Below are positions 17,346 to 26,188 of a stretch of DNA of 36,239 nt, piece by piece. The notes beneath the pieces are model-generated. The model saw nothing but the letters and a program-made list of their open reading frames with translations, had not been told where the DNA came from and did no database searches. The DNA lies in assembly GCA_016190625.1 (NCBI GenBank), contig JACPQF010000084.1, forward strand, positions 1 to 36,239, read 5' to 3'. The translations under genes and the position numbers were made by a program. Position 1 is the stretch's first letter, and every line of letters starts with the position of its first letter. This stretch comes from Chloroflexota bacterium. Its GTDB lineage: Bacteria > Chloroflexota > Dehalococcoidia > JACPQF01.

Positions 17346-19300
17346 GCTGCGTCCTGTTCGAGGCGCTGACGGGCATACCCTACAAGTCGGTCTATGACTC
17401 TCGCACGAAGGACCATCGCTCGGACGTCCCCGCGTGGCTGGACGCGGTGGTGAGACGAATGCTGGCGGAGCAGCCAGGTCGGGTGGTTGAAGACGATGCG
17501 GACGTTACGAAGCGGTACCGTACAGCCGGCCTGGCGCAGTCGGCAATTGATCAGGGCTGGCAGGCCGAGGAGAAAGGGGCGGCGGCGTCTCTCAAACGGG
17601 AGCAGCACGAGAAGCCGGCCGGGGCGCGCCGGCAAGCCGAGGAGGCCGAGCTAGCCCGTCTTTTCGACGAGGGGCTAGCGTCGTTACAGAGAGAAGAATG
17701 GTCGCGTGCAAGGACTAGTCTGAGAGACGTGGTGCAGCGATGTCCTCAGGGATACGAGCGTGGGGACCGGAAGGCCAGCGATCTTCTCGCGCAGACTGAG
17801 GCTGCGCTTGCGCGGCGACGGCGTCGTACGGCCATCGTAATCAGCTTAGCTGGCGCAGTCCTGCTCATTGTTCTTGCAGGATTTCTGTGGAAAACATCTG
17901 CGGCAGTCCCGGACTGCGACAAGGCCGATGTCCTCTTGGCTGGACTCGACTCGGCTTGGGCCAAGGAGGACTGGGCATACTCAGTCAGCATCCTCGAGGG
18001 AGTCGCAACCCTTTGCCCTACCAAGCCTGAACTATCCGACAAGCTTCACGCAGCCTATTATAACTACGGGCAGTCGCTGCTAGGCCTCAAAAGATACGCC
18101 GATGCTAGAAGACAGTGTGAGAAGGCGCTAAACGTTGATCCCGATAGTACCTTAGCCAAACGCTGCGTGGAAGAGGCCAATCTCGCCCTCTATCCCTCCA
18201 GCCCTACGCCTACTTCCGTGGCGCCACCTCCGCCCACCCGTACGCCAACGCGCTTGGTGCCACCGCGTTCAACTGACACGCCCACACCTGTGGCCCCGTC
18301 GACACATACGCCAACCCCCGTGGCTCAGCCTACGGCCACGCATACGCCCACTCCTTTGCCACCGCCTCCGACCCTGGTTGCGAAGAGAATCGCCTTTGTC
18401 TCGGAGCGGGACGGCAACCAGGAGATCTACGTCATGTCCGAGGACGGTACCGGTCAAAGGCGATTAACCAACCATCCTGCCGCAGATATTTGGCCCTCGT
18501 GGCAGGCTGAAGGCGATAAGATAGCCTTCGTATCGGAGCGTGACGGGGGCAAGCAGATATACACGATACGCGCCGACGGGACAGACCTGAAGCGCCTTAC
18601 GACCCGGGCCGCCGACTACGCAGAACCAGAATGGTCGGCAGACGGCAAGTCACTAGCCTTTGTGAGTAACCGTTCCGGCAGCTACCAAATCTACATGATG
18701 GACGAAAACGGGCAGGGCGAGGCGCCATTGACCTCGGCCGACGGCGACGCCAAGTGGTTTAGGTGGTCGCCGACCGGCAAAAGGATCGCGTTCGAAGTAG
18801 AAAAAGCGGGAAAACGCTCGATTTGGCTGGCCGACCCGGGGTCCGGTCCTCCGCGGAGAATCACCGACCCTGGGGTACATAGCTGGAACGCATCCTTGTC
18901 TCCTGACGGAAACTGGATTGCCTACGTATCGGACGAAGAAGGCGATGCCGAGGTCTATGTCCAGTCTCTACAAGACAATCGCCGGCTCAAGCTCACCAAT
19001 AACGAAAAGTGGGATCAGGCCTCATTATGGTCCCCTGCCGGCTCGAAGGTGGCGTTCGTTTCCGACCGAACTGGAGCCTGGGCCTTGTACGCATCGGACC
19101 CGTTCGGAGAGCCTGCGCCTCAACCTCTCGTTGCTAACGGTGCCACCGAAGACTTCAATTGGAGGCCTGATGGTGCCAAAATCGCTTTCACTTCCGGAAG
19201 TTCGGGAGAAAACGCCGTCTATACGGTGAATCTCGACGGCAGCGGGCAAACCAGGCTCACGTATGTTGGAAACAACCAGGGGGCTGTTTGGGAAAAATGA
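17129..19300 (+). CDS. Ser/Thr kinase C-lobe with TolB-like propeller ectodomain (STK2, after frameshift)
   Basis: The 723-residue frame opens at the catalytic loop [11 protein letters not shown], then GDLGLAQ (DLG instead of DFG) and AYMSPEQE. A charged helical linker leads to one membrane helix (about residues 235-255, [20 protein letters not shown]). Outside are a TPR-like segment ([20 protein letters not shown]), a Thr/Pro stalk and six or so PD40/TolB-like blades ([40 protein letters not shown] and so on), forming a beta-propeller sensor. The listed start (GTG of the HRD motif) has no SD and is not a natural start: this is the continuation of the frame begun at 16710. If the frameshift is real the kinase is dead. 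Confidence 0.8.
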   Translation: MHRDLKPSNILFSHDGVAKVGDLGLAQVPGGLSRRSVLGSLANFHPGTSAYMSPEQEREKGYLLPTSDIFSLGCVLFEALTGIPYKSVYDSRTKDHRSDVPAWLDAVVRRMLAEQPGRVVEDDADVTKRYRTAGLAQSAIDQGWQAEEKGAAASLKREQHEKPAGARRQAEEAELARLFDEGLASLQREEWSRARTSLRDVVQRCPQGYERGDRKASDLLAQTEAALARRRRRTAIVISLAGAVLLIVLAGFLWKTSAAVPDCDKADVLLAGLDSAWAKEDWAYSVSILEGVATLCPTKPELSDKLHAAYYNYGQSLLGLKRYADARRQCEKALNVDPDSTLAKRCVEEANLALYPSSPTPTSVAPPPPTRTPTRLVPPRSTDTPTPVAPSTHTPTPVAQPTATHTPTPLPPPPTLVAKRIAFVSERDGNQEIYVMSEDGTGQRRLTNHPAADIWPSWQAEGDKIAFVSERDGGKQIYTIRADGTDLKRLTTRAADYAEPEWSADGKSLAFVSNRSGSYQIYMMDENGQGEAPLTSADGDAKWFRWSPTGKRIAFEVEKAGKRSIWLADPGSGPPRRITDPGVHSWNASLSPDGNWIAYVSDEEGDAEVYVQSLQDNRRLKLTNNEKWDQASLWSPAGSKVAFVSDRTGAWALYASDPFGEPAPQPLVANGATEDFNWRPDGAKIAFTSGSSGENAVYTVNLDGSGQTRLTYVGNNQGAVWEK

Positions 19301-19337
19301 AAGTGCCTGGCGGCTCGGGATGTTTGGCGAACTAGTA

Positions 19338-19366
19338 TTGACTGGCTAGCCAATTTGGTCTAACAT
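19338..19366 (+). promoter_or_regulatory. Promoter of STK3
   Basis: TTGACT (19338-19343), a 17-nt spacer and TAACAT (19361-19366) form a promoter almost identical to that of STK1, including the spacer core GGCTAGCCAATTTGGTC. It lies about 60 nt before the STK3 ATG. Confidence 0.6.
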
Positions 19367-19426
19367 AGCACACGACAGCCGCCCGTCGCGGCGGCCACAC
19401 GTACCAGAATTGGGGCCGACATCCCG

Positions 19427-21238
19427 ATGACCGAGCCGTTAGGAGTCCTATCCACCTATACCCTGCTCGAAGAGCTTGGCCGCGGCGGCTTTGCCCGCGT
19501 CTACCGCGCCCACGACAGCCGCCTCGATCGCGACGTTGCCCTCAAGGTTCTCCACGGCGATAGCGCCGGCGACGAGGATTTCAAGGCCCTGTTCGAGCAG
19601 GAGGCGCGCTCTGCCGCCCGCCTTCGCCATGGAAATATCGTGGTCATCTACGACCTCGGCGAGGCCGACGGCCGTCTCTACATCGCCATGGAGCTCCTCC
19701 CGGGCCGTGACCTGGAGAAACGGGTGCGGGAGGAGGGACCCTTCGACCTCGAACGGGCCGCTGCCGTGGTCGAGCAAATTGCCGCCGCCCTCGACTTCGC
19801 CCATTCTCAGGGAGTCGTCCACCGGGACGTGAAATCGGCCAACATCATCGTGGACGACAATGGCCACGCCACGTTGACCGATTTCGGGTTGGTGAGGGCG
19901 CTGGCCGCTTCGACCGTGCTAAGCTCCCAACTTGGGGCCTACGGGTCGAGAGGCGTAGCCTCTGTCATGGCCCCAGAGCAAACCAAGCCGAACGCCGTCG
20001 TAGATGCCAGGACCGACGTCTACGCTCTGGGGATAGTGGCCCACGAAATGCTGGCCGGGCGCCTGCCTTTTCAAGGGGATGACCCTTTTGGGGTATCACC
20101 GGACCAGCGGTCCGCAGCGCCGCCCCGGCCAGGGCAGGTCAATGGGGGACTGCCATGCTGGGTGGAGGAAGTGGTGCTGACAGCGCTGGCGACGGACCCG
20201 GCGGCGCGATATCAGACTGCGGGTGAGTTTGCCGGCGCCCTGCGACAGGCGGTGGAAAGCGCCCGCCGCGAAGCGGAGGTAGATGGGCGACGCCAACAGG
20301 CGGAAGCGGCGTACCGGCGCGGAGTCGATCTCCACGACGAGGGGATGTACGGCGAGGCGATCCTCCACTTTGACCGGGCTATCGAGATTGATCCCCACAA
20401 CGCCGAACACTACCACGGACGTGGCATAAGCCGTGCATGGCAGGGCGACCACGAGCGAGCGCTCGCCGATTATGACAGGGCGATCACTCTCGACCCGACC
20501 AGGTCAGAGTACTATTATTCTCGAGGCTACCGTCACGCCCTTAATGGGGATTACGGCCGGGCGGTTGCCGACTTTGACGAGGCCATCCGGCTCGACCCTA
20601 CCAAGGCGCTTTACTATGGGCAGCGAGGCAAGAGTTGCACCTGGAGGGATGACTACGACCGGGCAATTGCCGATTTCGACAGGGCCATCCACTTCGACCC
20701 CGCCAACGCGGATTATTATTGGGAGCGGGGAAAAAGCTACACGTGGAAGAACGACTTCGACCGGGCCATAGCCGATTTCGACGATGCCATTCGGCTCGAC
20801 CCCGGAAAGGCAGATTATTACTGGCAGCGTGGTAAGAGCTATACATGGAAGGATGATTACGACCGGGCCATAGCCGACTTCGACAAGGCCATCCAGCTCA
20901 ACCCCAAGAAGGCGGGTTACTATTGGGAGCGAGGCAAGAGCCATACATGGAAAGATGACTATGCCAGGGCGATCGCCGATTTTGACAAGGCCATCGAGAT
21001 CGACCCTCGGAAAGCGGAATACTATTACATGCGGGGTGTGAGCTACCGTCAGAAAGGCGATTACGATCGAGCGATCGCCGATTGCGGTCTGGCAATCGCT
21101 CTCGACCCGGGGAACGCCGATTATCTCTACACCCGCGGGTTGTCGTATCAGGTAAAGGGAAGCACCGCAAAAGCTCGCGCCGATTTTCAACAGGCGGCCT
21201 CATTGGGACACGAAGGGGCGCGCAAGAAGCTGCGCTAG
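19427..21238 (+). CDS. Ser/Thr protein kinase with nine TPR repeats (STK3)
   Basis: The 603-residue protein has a Hanks-type kinase domain (about residues 8-275: LGRGGFARVYRA, VALKVL, HRDVKSANII, DFGLVRA, VMAPEQT) followed directly by nine 34-residue TPRs (about 295-600) with the pattern YYxRGxSYxxKxDYDRAIAD. There is no membrane helix, so it is probably cytoplasmic, with the TPRs recruiting partners or substrates. The catalytic Lys, HRD and DFG are all present. The promoter, leader and first 60 or so codons closely match STK1 at the DNA level, after which the two diverge, pointing to duplication followed by domain exchange. The 102-bp TPR units are similar at DNA level, which favours repeat-number change. 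Confidence 0.92.
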   Translation: MTEPLGVLSTYTLLEELGRGGFARVYRAHDSRLDRDVALKVLHGDSAGDEDFKALFEQEARSAARLRHGNIVVIYDLGEADGRLYIAMELLPGRDLEKRVREEGPFDLERAAAVVEQIAAALDFAHSQGVVHRDVKSANIIVDDNGHATLTDFGLVRALAASTVLSSQLGAYGSRGVASVMAPEQTKPNAVVDARTDVYALGIVAHEMLAGRLPFQGDDPFGVSPDQRSAAPPRPGQVNGGLPCWVEEVVLTALATDPAARYQTAGEFAGALRQAVESARREAEVDGRRQQAEAAYRRGVDLHDEGMYGEAILHFDRAIEIDPHNAEHYHGRGISRAWQGDHERALADYDRAITLDPTRSEYYYSRGYRHALNGDYGRAVADFDEAIRLDPTKALYYGQRGKSCTWRDDYDRAIADFDRAIHFDPANADYYWERGKSYTWKNDFDRAIADFDDAIRLDPGKADYYWQRGKSYTWKDDYDRAIADFDKAIQLNPKKAGYYWERGKSHTWKDDYARAIADFDKAIEIDPRKAEYYYMRGVSYRQKGDYDRAIADCGLAIALDPGNADYLYTRGLSYQVKGSTAKARADFQQAASLGHEGARKKLR

Positions 21239-21452
21239 TTTCTCGCGGGCGACAGGGCGGCTCGCGTGGCGCACACCTCCTGCGGACGAGATCCGCCGGG
21301 ATGCAAGCGACATGAGGCCTGCGATCTACAGTCCTACACAAGATCGGGGTCGCCGAAGGGGCCACGGCGTCATCGAATGGCGCAGCGAATAAGCGAATCA
21401 CCAATTCGGCGTCTTGGCGACCATAACTGCTGGCAGGAAAGGAAGAAGGACT
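21239..21452. other. Spacer between STK3 and the PQQ-propeller gene
   Basis: No gene is supported. The stretch contains the second copy of the dispersed repeat (21364-21398) and ends with the purine-rich SD region GGAAAGGAAGAAGGAC just before the ATG at 21453. Confidence 0.6.
21364..21398. repeat. Second copy of the dispersed repeat
   Basis: This 35-nt segment is the reverse complement of 6142-6175, identical apart from one extra base. Both copies lie in intergenic DNA. It includes the GCGAATAAGCGAAT half of the hairpin at 6114-6154. Confidence 0.75.
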
Positions 21453-23564
21453 ATGTCAGGCAATCAGGCTAACGGCATGCACGAGAACGCCGAGTTGCAG
21501 TCGAAAACGCCCCCCGGCGCTCCATCGTCGATGGCCTTGTTCTGCCCGAATTGTTCCGCCTATTTCCCGGCCGGAGAGATCTGCCGCTGCGGTTTCCGGC
21601 GGACCCCGGCCCAGATTCCCGCCAGGCCCGACGCCGCCCTATGGCAGGCCGACGTTCCTGGCGCCGTCGCCACGCAGATGGCCCTGGCCCGGATCGGTGG
21701 CCAGTTGGTCCTGCTGGTTCCGTGGTACTACGAGCAGCGTCGCGGCGAGACCCGCAAGACGACTGGCGGAGTGGTGGCCCTGAGCGCTTCCAGCGGCCAG
21801 CCAGTTTGGGAGCGCGATCTGGGCATGCAGGTCGAGGGCGGGATAGCCGTCGGCGACGATCTGGTGCTGGTAGGAATGGGAAGGCCGGGGTTCGACGGCG
21901 GCGAAGGGTATCTCACCGCACTGGATCTGGCTACAGGCGAGGAGCGCTGGCCAACCAGAGCCAGGCTGGGAGCGGCAGCGCGCAGCGCTCCGGTCGTCGA
22001 CAATATCCGAGTCTACGCCATCACCAGCAACGGGTTTCTCCACTGCTTAGATTCGCTTACCGGAAAGGAGGTGTGGAAGCACGAGGTGTCGCCCGGCGCC
22101 AGGGAGATGCCGGCCTCGCCCGTGGTTCACAGAGTGGGGGCGACGGCCAGCATAATCGTCGGCACCTATGGCCGGCGCGCCGATCCCGATGGGGGAAAGG
22201 TGGTGTCTGTCGACCAGCAGAACCGGCTGAACTGGAGCGAAGGCGCCGGCGGTTTCGTGCGGGCAGCGCCGGCGCTGTCGGGAGGGAAGCTGTATGTAGG
22301 CGCTTATCGTGGCAACCCCTCCGCTTGCTCGCTCTCCGCCTTTGAAGTGCGGTCGGGATCCCCTTCCTGGCGCGAGCCATTCGTGCTACGAGGACATACA
22401 GGCGATTCTCGAACCACCAGCTTTGTCGCTTCGCCCCTCGTTCATAACGGCGCCGTCTATGTAGGCTGCATGGATCATCACCTCTACGCCCTCGACGCCA
22501 GCACCGGTCAACTGAAGTGGAAGTCGCCGGATATGGGACACGGGATCGCCTCGGCTCCGGTCTGGACCGAGGGCATGGTGGTCGTCGGCGCCAACGACGG
22601 CAAGGTGCACGCGCTGGACGCCGTTTCGGGCGAGGTGATCTGGGATTACCCCCTTGGGGGCCACGTGTTCACCGGCCCGCTGGCCGCAAACGACCTCGTC
22701 TTCGCCGCATCGGACAACGGCGTCGTAGTGGCCCTGCCCTGGCACCTCGGACAGTACGCCCGGGCGGCTGAGCGCCTGATGGGCTTGGGAGACTTTGCCG
22801 CCGCTGGCGACTGCTACGCGCTGGCCGCCCACTTCTGCCCGGATCCGGCGCCAAAGGAGAACTACTACCAGCGGGCGGTCGGAAGCTGGGTGAGGGCCGG
22901 CGAGCCGGACAAGGCGGCCCGGATGTGGCTGGCTCTCGACCAGCAGGACAGGGCAGCGGACCTTTTCCACCAGGCCGGTAGGCAGTGGCAGTTGCACGAA
23001 CCGCAGCGCGCCGCCCGTCATTTTCAGGCCGCGGCCGAGCTTTGCTTCCGGTGTCGCGATTTCGAGACGCTGAACGAGTGCACTCGCCTGATGGCCGCCT
23101 GCCTGGAGCTGCCGTACATTCGCTTGCAGGCGTTCAACGTTCCCGGCTTCATTCAGTGGGAAACGGGAGAGCTCACCCTCCGGTTGACCAACGAGGGAGT
23201 GGCGCCGACGGCGGGCAGCATAAAGCTGCTACTCGGCGGCGCGCTCAAGTCCGCCGTGAGCGCCGAGATTCCCGCCTTGCTCGCTCCCAACCAGACGTGG
23301 AATATCCCCCTTGTCGTTACGCCCACCCGGCCCGATAGCGCGCTGGAGGTCGAGGTTGAGTTCGAGTCGGGTCATTCCGGGCACGCCATCCTGCGCGGCG
23401 CCCTGTCGATTCCGATCCAGGCGGCCGAGAAACCGAGGCCGCCGTTGGAAATCGGCGACGTGGGCTTCCTCCAGTTGTCGCTGGGATCGACCACCAAGGA
23501 AGGCGTCTCCATCGTGACCCGGGACGTGGGTATGATTCGACAAGACAAACCCTCAATGGAGTGA
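21453..23564 (+). CDS. Zinc-ribbon PQQ-like beta-propeller protein
   Basis: The 703-residue protein (start MSGNQANGMHENAEL, SD GGAAGAAGG) has an N-terminal zinc ribbon (CPNC and CRCG, residues about 30-48), then a PQQ-type eight-bladed-like propeller with repeats such as VVALSASSGQPVWERDLG, LDSLTGKEVWKHEV, YALDASTGQLKWKSPD and HALDAVSGEVIWDYPLGG. A helical TPR-like region follows (from about 430) and then a C-terminal beta-sandwich (ELTLRLTNEGVAPTAGSIKL). No signal peptide or membrane helix is seen, so a cytoplasmic scaffold is likely rather than a periplasmic dehydrogenase. Its place between kinase genes, six bases before another kinase start, suggests a role in kinase signalling. The exact function is unknown. 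Confidence 0.85.
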   Translation: MSGNQANGMHENAELQSKTPPGAPSSMALFCPNCSAYFPAGEICRCGFRRTPAQIPARPDAALWQADVPGAVATQMALARIGGQLVLLVPWYYEQRRGETRKTTGGVVALSASSGQPVWERDLGMQVEGGIAVGDDLVLVGMGRPGFDGGEGYLTALDLATGEERWPTRARLGAAARSAPVVDNIRVYAITSNGFLHCLDSLTGKEVWKHEVSPGAREMPASPVVHRVGATASIIVGTYGRRADPDGGKVVSVDQQNRLNWSEGAGGFVRAAPALSGGKLYVGAYRGNPSACSLSAFEVRSGSPSWREPFVLRGHTGDSRTTSFVASPLVHNGAVYVGCMDHHLYALDASTGQLKWKSPDMGHGIASAPVWTEGMVVVGANDGKVHALDAVSGEVIWDYPLGGHVFTGPLAANDLVFAASDNGVVVALPWHLGQYARAAERLMGLGDFAAAGDCYALAAHFCPDPAPKENYYQRAVGSWVRAGEPDKAARMWLALDQQDRAADLFHQAGRQWQLHEPQRAARHFQAAAELCFRCRDFETLNECTRLMAACLELPYIRLQAFNVPGFIQWETGELTLRLTNEGVAPTAGSIKLLLGGALKSAVSAEIPALLAPNQTWNIPLVVTPTRPDSALEVEVEFESGHSGHAILRGALSIPIQAAEKPRPPLEIGDVGFLQLSLGSTTKEGVSIVTRDVGMIRQDKPSME

Positions 23565-23570
23565 GTTAGG

Positions 23571-23697
23571 ATGATCGTCCAACCCGATGATACCGTTCTG
23601 GGTGGCGAACACCGCGTTGACAGCTTCCTGGGCGGGGGCAGCTATGGAAAGGTCTACCGCGTCGTTCACATTCAGTCAGGCGTAAAGAAGGCGCTCT
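23571..23697 (+). pseudogene. Truncated Ser/Thr kinase N-terminus (STK4 fragment)
   Basis: From the ATG at 23571 the sequence reads MIVQPDDTVLGGEHRVDSFL, then GGGSYGKVYRVVHIQSGVKK, clearly the glycine-rich loop of a Hanks-type kinase. It stops matching just before the expected catalytic lysine. The frame continues to 23813 only as antisense of ligD. No later part of the kinase is found in the window. The start lies 6 bases after the PQQ-propeller gene stop, so the kinase once belonged to the same operon. Rearrangement with the ligD-ku block most likely cut it. Confidence 0.8.
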
Positions 23698-26188
23698 GGT
23701 TGGCCGATTCGAGGCTTTTCAAGGCGGCCTTCATGTCTATCCCCCTGCCCAGCACCGGCGTAAAGATGTCGCCCATCTTCTCGACCCGTTGCAAAGCGGT
23801 TTTGATGTTGTAAGCCAAAGGGTCCAACCCGGACCCAACCTCATCCCATCGGAGCGGCATCGACACGGGCGCTCCAGGTCGGGCCCGAAGACTGTAAGCG
23901 GCGACCAGCGTTTGGCCTCGACGATTCTGCAGACAATCGAGGTAGACTTTTCCCTGGCGACGGGCAGGATTGCGCGCGAGACTGGTGGTGTCAGGAAGCA
24001 TCCTTCGGGCCATATAAGCAACAATTTGAGCAAACCTCAGACTCGTCTCGTAGTCGTACTGGGCGCCCAGGGGCACGTATACGTGTAGCCCTGTCGCTCC
24101 CGAGGTCTTACAGTAGCTCGCGAGTCCGGCCAGCTCCAGAATCTCCCGAATCGTCAGCGCAGCCTCTACGACGGCATCAAAGCCAATTCCCAGAGGGTCG
24201 AGGTCGAACACGAGATAATCTGGGCGATCGAGAGAGCCAAGTCGAGAGAGCCACGGATTAATCTCGATGCATCCCAAATTTGCCAAGAATACCAGGGTGG
24301 CTTCGTCCTGGCAGAGCAGGTAGCTGATGTCACGCTGCTCGGACTCGGAGCGCAACCTGACTTTCTTTACCCAATCGGGTGGCTGCTCGTCAACGTCCTT
24401 CTGGTAGAAGCTCTTGCCGGCGATTCCGTCAGGATGGCGAAGGAGGTTCTCCGGACGGTCCAGCAAATGGGGCATAATGAGGGGCGCGAGGCTCCGGTAG
24501 TAGTCGACCAGATCCCCTTTTGTATAGCCCTGCCCGGGCCAATAGAGCTTGTCCAGGTTGGTCAAAGCCACCGCGGTGCTACCTATCCTTAGTCGGACGT
24601 TCTGTTCGACCTTGGTGGCATTCACTAGGGGCGCCGCCTCAGACCCTTCTCGTGTGACCTCTCGGGCTCTTCGGTCTGTCCGCATACCAACAAAGACGGG
24701 ATGCCGCATCATACCGTCCGCTGTCCACTCCGAGAACCGTACCTCACAGACGAGCTCTGGCTTCACCCACTGTACGTGGGTGTCGGTCTTGGGAGGGCTT
24801 CGAAACGGAGACGTCTCTTGGACGAGCGCTTTGAGCTGGTTCTCTAGGTCGGCGAGCATTCTATCGTCAAAGCCGGCGCCCACACCTCCGACATACTTCA
24901 GGTCGTTCCCATCATACAGTCCGAGAATCAGGGATCCGAAATGCTTTCTGCCACCACGCGGCTCAGTGAAACCTGCTACAACCGCCTCCTGCCGCAACTG
25001 CTTCTTGATCTTCAGCCAGTCACGCGTTCGTCGTCCTTCGCTATACAGGCTCGTTTTCTTCTTGGCAAGGATTCCCTCGACGCCGCGACTGGTCGCCGCC
25101 CTCCAGAACAGCGTGCCCGTTGCCTCCACATAGTCGCTAATCCGAGCGTGAGGGAGACCGGGGAGCACACGCTTGAGGATATCTTTTCGTCGCACCAAGG
25201 GAAGCCTTCGCAGGTCGTGCCCATCAATATAGAGGAGGTCAAATACGTAATAGATCAGATTGCCGCGACCGGTGCGCTCGAAGTTCTGGATAAGCTGGAA
25301 ATCCGACCTGCCGTTGTCGTCGACGACCACCAGCTCTCCGTCAAGTACCGCCTCATGGCCCAAGCTCTTGAGGTCGTCCACCACTGCGGCAAACCGCCCA
25401 CCCAATGCGAGCTGATTACGGGAAAACAGTCGGGCGTCGCCAGCGGAGACTTCGCCGATGGCGCGATAGCCGTCCCACTTGATTTCGTAGAGATACTCCG
25501 GACTGTCGAAAGGCTCTTCGACGAGCGTCGCCAGCATGGGAGCGACGTTGTGGGGCATCTCGGCCAGTGGAGCGTCTGTCAGGTCCAAATCCGCAGGGGT
25601 GGTGGGTTCACTTGACTCCAATTCCTCGATGGTTCGTCCAGACTGGACTGATCGGTCCTCCTCGGTGACGTCCGTGGCATTGGCGTGCTTGTCCCGCTTC
25701 TTGATAAGCAGCCAAGCGTTTTGCGCACCTCTCTTCAGCCGCACGAGCGCAAACTCGCCGTGAAGCTTCTTGCCCTGAAGAACGAACTTGAGGTTGCCGG
25801 AATCGATCCCTTCTCTGACAAGGCGTTCGCTTTGGTCTCTGTCAACCGTTCCGGGAGCATGGTAGACGCCCGAGTCCCATACGATGACGGCCCCGGCGCC
25901 GTAGTTTCCTTCAGGGATGATTCCTTCGAAGGTCCGGTAGTCGATGGGGTGATCCTCGACCAACATGGCCAGGCGCTTCACCTCAGGATCGAGCGTCGGT
26001 CCCTTCGGTACCGCCCAACTCTTCAGCACCCCGTCCAACTCCAAGCGGAAGTCATAATGCAGGTGGGAGGCCTTATGTTTCTGGACGACAAACGTGAGCT
26101 CGCCATCGTACGAATGCCTTGCTGCCTCGGGCTCGGGCGTCTGGTCGAATCGTCTCTTCTTCTGATATTCCTTGAGGCTCTCGGACAT
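23672..26188 (-). CDS. ligD: Multifunctional NHEJ DNA ligase LigD (PE-ligase-polymerase)
   Basis: The 838-residue protein carries three domains in the order 3'-phosphoesterase (about 1-180: HKASHLHYDFRLELDG, GIIPEGNYGAG), ATP-dependent ligase (about 215-520, nucleotidyl Lys in LYEIKWDGYRA, with an OB fold after it) and archaeo-eukaryotic primase-type polymerase (about 545-835: KLYWPGQGYTKGDLVDYY, catalytic DYLVFDLDPLG, TSGATGLHVYVPL). It fills, trims and seals double-strand breaks held by Ku. The ATG overlaps the ku stop (TAATG), so the pair is coupled. The last eight or so residues (NQSAFFTPD) are antisense to the truncated kinase fragment, so the natural 3' end was replaced at a junction near 23697; the conserved domain itself is complete. 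Confidence 0.96.
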   Translation of the reverse strand: MSESLKEYQKKRRFDQTPEPEAARHSYDGELTFVVQKHKASHLHYDFRLELDGVLKSWAVPKGPTLDPEVKRLAMLVEDHPIDYRTFEGIIPEGNYGAGAVIVWDSGVYHAPGTVDRDQSERLVREGIDSGNLKFVLQGKKLHGEFALVRLKRGAQNAWLLIKKRDKHANATDVTEEDRSVQSGRTIEELESSEPTTPADLDLTDAPLAEMPHNVAPMLATLVEEPFDSPEYLYEIKWDGYRAIGEVSAGDARLFSRNQLALGGRFAAVVDDLKSLGHEAVLDGELVVVDDNGRSDFQLIQNFERTGRGNLIYYVFDLLYIDGHDLRRLPLVRRKDILKRVLPGLPHARISDYVEATGTLFWRAATSRGVEGILAKKKTSLYSEGRRTRDWLKIKKQLRQEAVVAGFTEPRGGRKHFGSLILGLYDGNDLKYVGGVGAGFDDRMLADLENQLKALVQETSPFRSPPKTDTHVQWVKPELVCEVRFSEWTADGMMRHPVFVGMRTDRRAREVTREGSEAAPLVNATKVEQNVRLRIGSTAVALTNLDKLYWPGQGYTKGDLVDYYRSLAPLIMPHLLDRPENLLRHPDGIAGKSFYQKDVDEQPPDWVKKVRLRSESEQRDISYLLCQDEATLVFLANLGCIEINPWLSRLGSLDRPDYLVFDLDPLGIGFDAVVEAALTIREILELAGLASYCKTSGATGLHVYVPLGAQYDYETSLRFAQIVAYMARRMLPDTTSLARNPARRQGKVYLDCLQNRRGQTLVAAYSLRARPGAPVSMPLRWDEVGSGLDPLAYNIKTALQRVEKMGDIFTPVLGRGIDMKAALKSLESANQSAFFTPD

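Noticed and set aside
20504-21190. Minus-strand open frame opposite the TPR region of STK3
   Set aside because: It follows the 102-bp repeat of the TPR codons and encodes only the antisense of them; no SD or known domain.
20300-21230. Regular repeats that could suggest a repeat array such as CRISPR
   Set aside because: The 102-bp periodicity corresponds to 34-residue TPR units in a continuous coding frame; there are no identical short repeats with unique spacers.
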